From NCBI GenBank assembly GCA_946482625.1, contig CAMLSH010000186.1, positions 1 through 7,431 of the forward strand: a DNA stretch of 7,431 bases, given 5' to 3'. Source of the DNA: an uncultured Opitutaceae bacterium (GTDB taxonomy: Bacteria > Verrucomicrobiota > Verrucomicrobiae > Opitutales > Opitutaceae). The notes beneath the pieces are model-generated. The model was given only the letters and a program-made list of their open reading frames with translations, did no database searches and was not told the origin of the DNA. The position numbers and the translations under genes were made by a program. Below, piece by piece: positions 5,366 through 7,431 of the stretch; the first letter of the stretch is position 1; every line of letters begins with the position of its first letter.

Positions 5366-7111
5366 CTAGCGCGCTATATCGCGAAATATCTTTTCGAGAC
5401 CTCGCGTAAAGAGAGCCGCATCACAAAGGGGGCTGTTGCGCATACGTTCGCGGAGTTCACCCCTCAGCGAAGGCATCCGCCGGAGATCGAGCGCGAGTTC
5501 GATCGCTTTTTGACAGTACTCCTCCGGCGTTGGCGCAATCCAGGACGCCGCGCCGACATGCGTCAGCAAACTCGCACCAACTCGGGCGACATGCGTTTCA
5601 CCGGCGAGCGTGATGACCGGAACACCCATCCAGAGCGCTTCACAAGTTGTCGTCGTGCCGTTGTAAGGAAACGTGTCGAGCGCGACATCCACCTGATGAT
5701 AAAGCGCGAGGTGCGCGGGCACAGAAAGTTCACGGCCATCGAGAAGGATGCGCTCCTCGTTCACGCCATGCTTCGCGAAACTTCCGTGGATGCGGGTGGC
5801 GGTTTCAGGATCTTCGAGTCCCCGGGATTTCAGGAAGAGACGGGACTCTGGGATCGCACCGAGCAAACGACTCCAGAGCGCGATCATCGACGGTGTTACT
5901 TTGGCAAAATTATTGAAGCATCCAAAGGTGAGCGGTGCGACCAGCGATGGCAGCGGCCCCACAGGTGGAGCGTCGGCGGGTGGTTGATAGACTGAAAACG
6001 GCCCCGGGAGACGCATGAGCTTCTCCGTGTGGAGCGATTCGGTTTTCCCAACCGGATCACTCACGGCATCGGTGAGCCTGAAGTCGATTGCGGAGAGCCC
6101 GGTTGTATTCGGATAACCGATCCACGTGAGCTGCACGGGAGCGACGCGACGGGCGAACACCAGCAGACGGTTGCGAGCGGTGTGACCGGAAAGATCGACC
6201 AACAGATCGAGGTGATCATCGCGAATCAGCGCGGCGGCCTGCTCGTCACCCAGAGGAGCGATGTCGCGCCAGTGCTCCGCGGTCGCGCGCAATCGGGCCG
6301 TGACCTTGTCCGGCGCGAGAACGTTGGAATAACAAAATATCTCGAACGCAGAGCGATCATGAGCGTTGAACACCGGTTCGAAAAAGTAGGCAACGGCGTG
6401 ATTGGAGAAATCGGGGGACACATAACCCACCCGCAGGCGCCGGCCTTTGATCGGGTCGGTATCAGGCTTTGTAGCAACGGCGGTAAGCGGCTCCGCGTAG
6501 CGCGCCGCCCAGCGCTGATGCTCGGCAAGAATCTCCTGCGGCGAAACGCCGTCGATGTAGTTGAGCGCCAGCAGTAGATTGCTGTGCGTACCGGGCTTCG
6601 GTTGGAGCGCAAGTGCGGCACGGTAGTGAGCGACGGCTTCCTCGATCCGCCCTTGCGCGCGGGCCATACGACCGAGGTTGTCGTGCGCAGGCGCATAGTC
6701 GGTACGCAAGCGCAACGCCTCGCGGAAACACGCCCCCGCCCCGGCCAGACGTCCTTGGGAAAATAAGGCGTTGCCTAGGATGTTATGCGCTTCCGGACGG
6801 CTCGGCTCGATCAACAGCGCCTGACGGAAATGTGCTTCAGCCTCGGCGTAGCGCTGGAGTTCGAGCAACGTCACGCCGAGATTCAAGCGGACCACCGCGT
6901 CGCGAGGCGCGAGGCGGGCGGCTTCGGCGAGCGGAGCAAGTGCTTCGTCATGGCGGAGCAGTGTTTTGAATGCGTTGCCCAGTTGATGATGAACCTCGGC
7001 AATCGTCGGCGCAGCGCGAATGACCTCTTGGTACAACGGGATCGCAGCCGCTGGTTGCCCAGAGCGCTGGAGACGGACAGCCTGATCGAAAGTCTCTTGA
7101 AGGGTCGGCAT
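5366..7111 (-). CDS. TPR-containing GT41 (OGT/SPINDLY-family) protein glycosyltransferase, second copy
   Basis: A 581-residue paralogue of the gene ending at 5307, on the opposite strand. The N-terminal ~171 residues carry five TPRs with exact 34-residue spacing (ends near 35, 69, 103, 137 and 171), one fewer than the paralogue. The catalytic part starts near 224 (RRLRVGYVSPDFSNHAVAYF) with H238 at the human OGT H498 position. It continues with GHTARN (309-314), IGYPNTTGLS (331-340), K404 in FNNFAK (human K842) and NGTTTTCEALWMGVP (484-498). All key motifs are present. The ATG at 7109-7111 is the first start after an in-frame TGA four or five codons upstream and directly precedes the first TPR; no Shine-Dalgarno is visible. 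It lies downstream of flagellin on the same strand, separated by a strong terminator, so it needs its own promoter or read-through. The likely role is O-glycosylation of flagellin before export; sugar donor unknown. Confidence 0.93.
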   Translation of the reverse strand: MPTLQETFDQAVRLQRSGQPAAAIPLYQEVIRAAPTIAEVHHQLGNAFKTLLRHDEALAPLAEAARLAPRDAVVRLNLGVTLLELQRYAEAEAHFRQALLIEPSRPEAHNILGNALFSQGRLAGAGACFREALRLRTDYAPAHDNLGRMARAQGRIEEAVAHYRAALALQPKPGTHSNLLLALNYIDGVSPQEILAEHQRWAARYAEPLTAVATKPDTDPIKGRRLRVGYVSPDFSNHAVAYFFEPVFNAHDRSAFEIFCYSNVLAPDKVTARLRATAEHWRDIAPLGDEQAAALIRDDHLDLLVDLSGHTARNRLLVFARRVAPVQLTWIGYPNTTGLSAIDFRLTDAVSDPVGKTESLHTEKLMRLPGPFSVYQPPADAPPVGPLPSLVAPLTFGCFNNFAKVTPSMIALWSRLLGAIPESRLFLKSRGLEDPETATRIHGSFAKHGVNEERILLDGRELSVPAHLALYHQVDVALDTFPYNGTTTTCEALWMGVPVITLAGETHVARVGASLLTHVGAASWIAPTPEEYCQKAIELALDLRRMPSLRGELRERMRNSPLCDAALFTRGLEKIFRDIAR

Positions 7112-7192
7112 GAAGCAACGCGTTCACGTCGGCTGAAAAATGCAGGCGCGGCAAGTCCGACGCATAAGGACGCGAGATCACACTCCCGCGCC

Positions 7193-7231
7193 AAAAAGAA
7201 AAACCCCGCGCGTGCTCGAACACGTGCGGGG
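7193..7231 (-). terminator. Rho-independent terminator of the flagellin gene
   Basis: On the minus strand, CCCCGCACGTG and CACGCGCGGGG form an 11-bp GC-rich stem with a single A-C mismatch and a TTCGAG loop (plus-strand 7204-7231). It is followed at once by TTTTTCTTTTT (7203 down to 7193). It lies about 53 bases after the flagellin TAA and about 80 bases before the next gene's ATG. A strong terminator here is as expected for a very highly expressed gene, and it insulates the glycosyltransferase behind it. Confidence 0.9.
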
Positions 7232-7283
7232 TCACGGTAGATTCCGTATCAGTTTCTAATCAACACTAACCTTAACGCTACCG

Positions 7284-7431
7284 TTATGAGATCAAACGGA
7301 GAGCGGTCTGTGCGCTTTGATTGGCCTGCGAGAGCATCGCGGTGCCAGCCTGCACGAGAGTATTCCACCGGGCGAGTTGCGTGGATTCCTGAGCGACGTC
7401 CACATCGACGATACGGCTGTTGGCGGCTTCG
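7284..7431 (-). CDS. fliC: Flagellin, C-terminal 48 residues (gene runs off the right edge)
   Basis: The visible frame ends ...LVQAGTAMLSQANQ...LRLIS followed by TAA at 7284-7286. It matches the conserved C-terminal D0 helix of bacterial flagellin, whose usual form is NILVQAGTAMLAQANQ...LSLL. The upstream segment, AANSRIVDVDVAQESTQLAR, is the equally typical end of domain D1 (usual form IEDADFAAETAxLxR). Flagellin polymerises into the filament outside the cell after export by the flagellar type III system, with the D0 helices lining the inner channel. The central variable domain that normally carries O-glycans lies outside the window. Its close neighbours are GT41 protein glycosyltransferases, which suggests the flagellin is glycosylated in the cytoplasm before export. 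The symbol fliC is used in the general sense; which of several possible flagellin paralogues this is cannot be decided. Confidence 0.93.
   Translation of the reverse strand, partial: EAANSRIVDVDVAQESTQLARWNTLVQAGTAMLSQANQSAQTALRLIS

Noticed and set aside
5351..6577. Plus-strand frames of 214 and 182 codons opposite the right-hand glycosyltransferase
   Set aside because: They are antisense shadows of a full-length enzyme with all GT41 motifs and show no family resemblance.
7112..7192. Sigma-28 or sigma-54 promoter for the right-hand glycosyltransferase
   Set aside because: GCCGACGT on the minus strand resembles a FliA -10 box but no TAAAG-type -35 lies at the right distance, and no GG-N10-GC pair of sigma-54 type was found.
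7234..7284. Inverted repeat ACGGTAG / CTACCGT just after the flagellin stop
   Set aside because: Only 7 bp with a 37-base gap; the nearby GC-rich hairpin with T-tract explains termination better.

Overview
The window is a high-GC, tightly packed piece of a flagellated Gram-negative-type bacterial chromosome. It reads as the downstream edge of a flagellin gene followed by a cluster of glycosyltransferases. The look of the proteins and the palindromic intergenic element recall Verrucomicrobiota of the Opitutaceae type. That taxonomic guess is from memory and weak; no rRNA or other marker gene is present.

Layout from left to right: (1) 1-760, minus strand, the first 253 codons of a glycosyltransferase of the GT41/SPINDLY type that runs off the left edge. 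(2) 761-1016, a 256-bp spacer holding a candidate flagellar sigma-28 promoter and a ~103-bp palindromic element. (3) 1017-2234, minus, lhgO, L-2-hydroxyglutarate oxidase. (4) 2235-2345, a divergent promoter region. (5) 2346-3449, plus, an unrecognised protein with a GT-B-like C-terminal part. (6) 3472-5307, plus, a TPR-GT41 glycosyltransferase 22 bp downstream and probably in the same operon. (7) 5308-5365, a convergent spacer filled by an imperfect hairpin. (8) 5366-7111, minus, a second TPR-GT41 glycosyltransferase. (9) 7112-7283, a spacer with a clear rho-independent terminator. (10) 7284-7431, minus, the last 48 residues of flagellin, whose gene runs off the right edge.

Taken together this looks like a flagellin O-glycosylation locus. 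The flagellin C-terminal D0 segment is unmistakable, and directly downstream lie at least three GT41-family enzymes plus one further possible glycosyltransferase. The two complete GT41 proteins have N-terminal TPR arrays with exact 34-residue spacing, suited to gripping an unfolded or elongated acceptor protein. Linking them to flagellin is an inference from adjacency and from known OGT-like flagellin glycosyltransferases in other bacteria. lhgO is a central-metabolism gene and has no obvious part in this.

None of the five visible start codons is preceded by a recognisable Shine-Dalgarno sequence. No mobile element, tRNA, rRNA or CRISPR array was seen.
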